From Frigoribacterium endophyticum (GTDB taxonomy: Bacteria > Actinomycetota > Actinomycetes > Actinomycetales > Microbacteriaceae), in assembly GCF_011759585.1 (NCBI RefSeq), contig NZ_JAAOYV010000001.1, forward strand, positions 1,364,001 to 1,428,000: a DNA stretch of 64,000 bases. Direction: 5' to 3'. Shown here piece by piece: positions 63,575 through 64,000 of the stretch. The notes beneath the pieces are model-generated. The model saw only the letters and a program-made list of their open reading frames with translations, made no database searches and was not told the DNA's origin. A program made the position numbers and the translations under genes. How positions within the stretch are numbered: position 1 is the stretch's first letter; every line of letters starts with the position of its first letter.

Positions 63575-64000
63575 CTACGCCCGCCCGGCCTCGCGCCGCC
63601 GGTGCTCGGCGTCGACGGCGTCCGCCCGCAGCTCGGCGAGGCGGGCACGACGGGCCACGCGCTGGAGCACCGCCGCCACGGCGGCGGCGAGGACGACGAA
63701 GGCCCCGTACGCGCTCAGCACGGCGTCGAGCCCGTCGACGGGGACGAACACGCCGGCGAGCACGCTCGGCACGCCGAACGCCAGGTAGCTCGCCACGTAG
63801 ACGCTCGACAGCACGCCGGCCCTCGCGTCGACGGGCGCCTCCGCGAGCACGAGCCGCAGCGCCGCCTGGAACCCCGCGCCGAACCCGACGCCGCCGACCA
63901 CGGCCGCCACGACGAACAGCGGCACGGAGGCCGTCCAGAGCGCCGCGACGATGCCGATCGGCCCGACGACGAGGGCCACGACCCCGACGCGCAGCGCCCT
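63575..64000 (-). CDS. MFS transporter, C-terminal part (5' end outside window)
   Basis: The reading frame is open to the right edge and ends at 63575. The 142 visible residues hold about four helices, with GFGAGFQAALRLVLAEAPVDARAGVLSSVYVASYLAFGVPS matching the second half of major-facilitator drug transporters, and a basic/acidic tail. The substrate cannot be told. A run of 127 bp without features separates it from the hypothetical gene. Confidence 0.7.
   Translation of the reverse strand, partial: RALRVGVVALVVGPIGIVAALWTASVPLFVVAAVVGGVGFGAGFQAALRLVLAEAPVDARAGVLSSVYVASYLAFGVPSVLAGVFVPVDGLDAVLSAYGAFVVLAAAVAAVLQRVARRARLAELRADAVDAEHRRREAGRA

Overview
This window comes from a high-GC Gram-positive actinobacterium, most likely a member of the Microbacteriaceae. 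The evidence is strongly GC-biased codon use, an actinobacterial bcc-type respiratory branch (diheme QcrC, long Rieske QcrA, CtaF), a complete actinobacterial division and cell-wall (dcw) cluster with sepF and wag31, GarA/FtsR-type regulators, and many genes whose start codon lies 6-8 nt after a TANNNT hexamer (predicted leaderless transcripts). It is ordinary chromosomal backbone. I saw no tRNA or rRNA genes, CRISPR arrays, prophage or insertion sequences.

Layout. 0-10 kb: trpD, divergent from the respiratory operon ctaE-qcrC-qcrA-qcrB (+), then a 1.15-kb gene-free stretch holding unexplained repeats and hairpins, then ctaC-ctaD-ctaF (-). 10-16.3 kb: erpA-type Fe-S carrier, M20 dipeptidase, DUF3043 membrane protein, pyrD-nrdR, hisD, flavin reductase. 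16.3-40 kb: one long minus-strand block. In transcription order it is mraZ-rsmH-ftsL-ftsI-murE-murF-mraY-murD-ftsW-murG-murC-ftsQ-ftsZ-yggS-sepF-yggT-wag31-lspA-rluD-dnaE. Most neighbours overlap by ATGA or GTGA. 40-47.5 kb: DUF3040 protein, polyprenyl synthase, Rv2175c-type HTH protein, triple-LysM hydrolase, PASTA Ser/Thr kinase, aroG. This matches the M. tuberculosis Rv2173-Rv2178c neighbourhood. 47.5-54.7 kb: acyltransferase, ROK glucokinase, acyl-CoA ligase, peptide deformylase, orphan ParA, two MerR regulators (ResR-type and FtsR) and a GarA-type FHA protein. 54.8-64 kb: HtrA-like protease, Nudix-NYN fusion, J-domain-NERD fusion, glycerol dehydrogenase, PGPGW membrane protein, two aldo/keto reductases with a PEBP protein, an unknown protein and a partial MFS transporter.

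How the parts connect. The respiratory genes encode both halves of a cytochrome bcc-aa3 supercomplex. The dcw block makes lipid II, polymerises and crosslinks it, and builds the divisome. The PASTA kinase, HTH partner, GarA-like protein, FtsZ and Wag31 form a plausible phospho-signalling set for wall growth and carbon flow; that network is inferred from relatives.

Most interesting non-coding signals: helically phased YTCAGYC repeats, tandem hairpins and an 86-bp diverged direct repeat in the qcrB-ctaF gap; a three-box MraZ operator plus a second, oppositely oriented GTGGAS array; tandem GTCAC nonamers resembling an MtrA site before the LysM hydrolase; a perfect palindrome before erpA; and overlapping divergent -10 elements at 12.09 kb. 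I did not find a convincing new multi-gene system. The best protein-level candidates are the Nudix-NYN fusion and the J-domain-NERD protein with a degenerate nuclease site.
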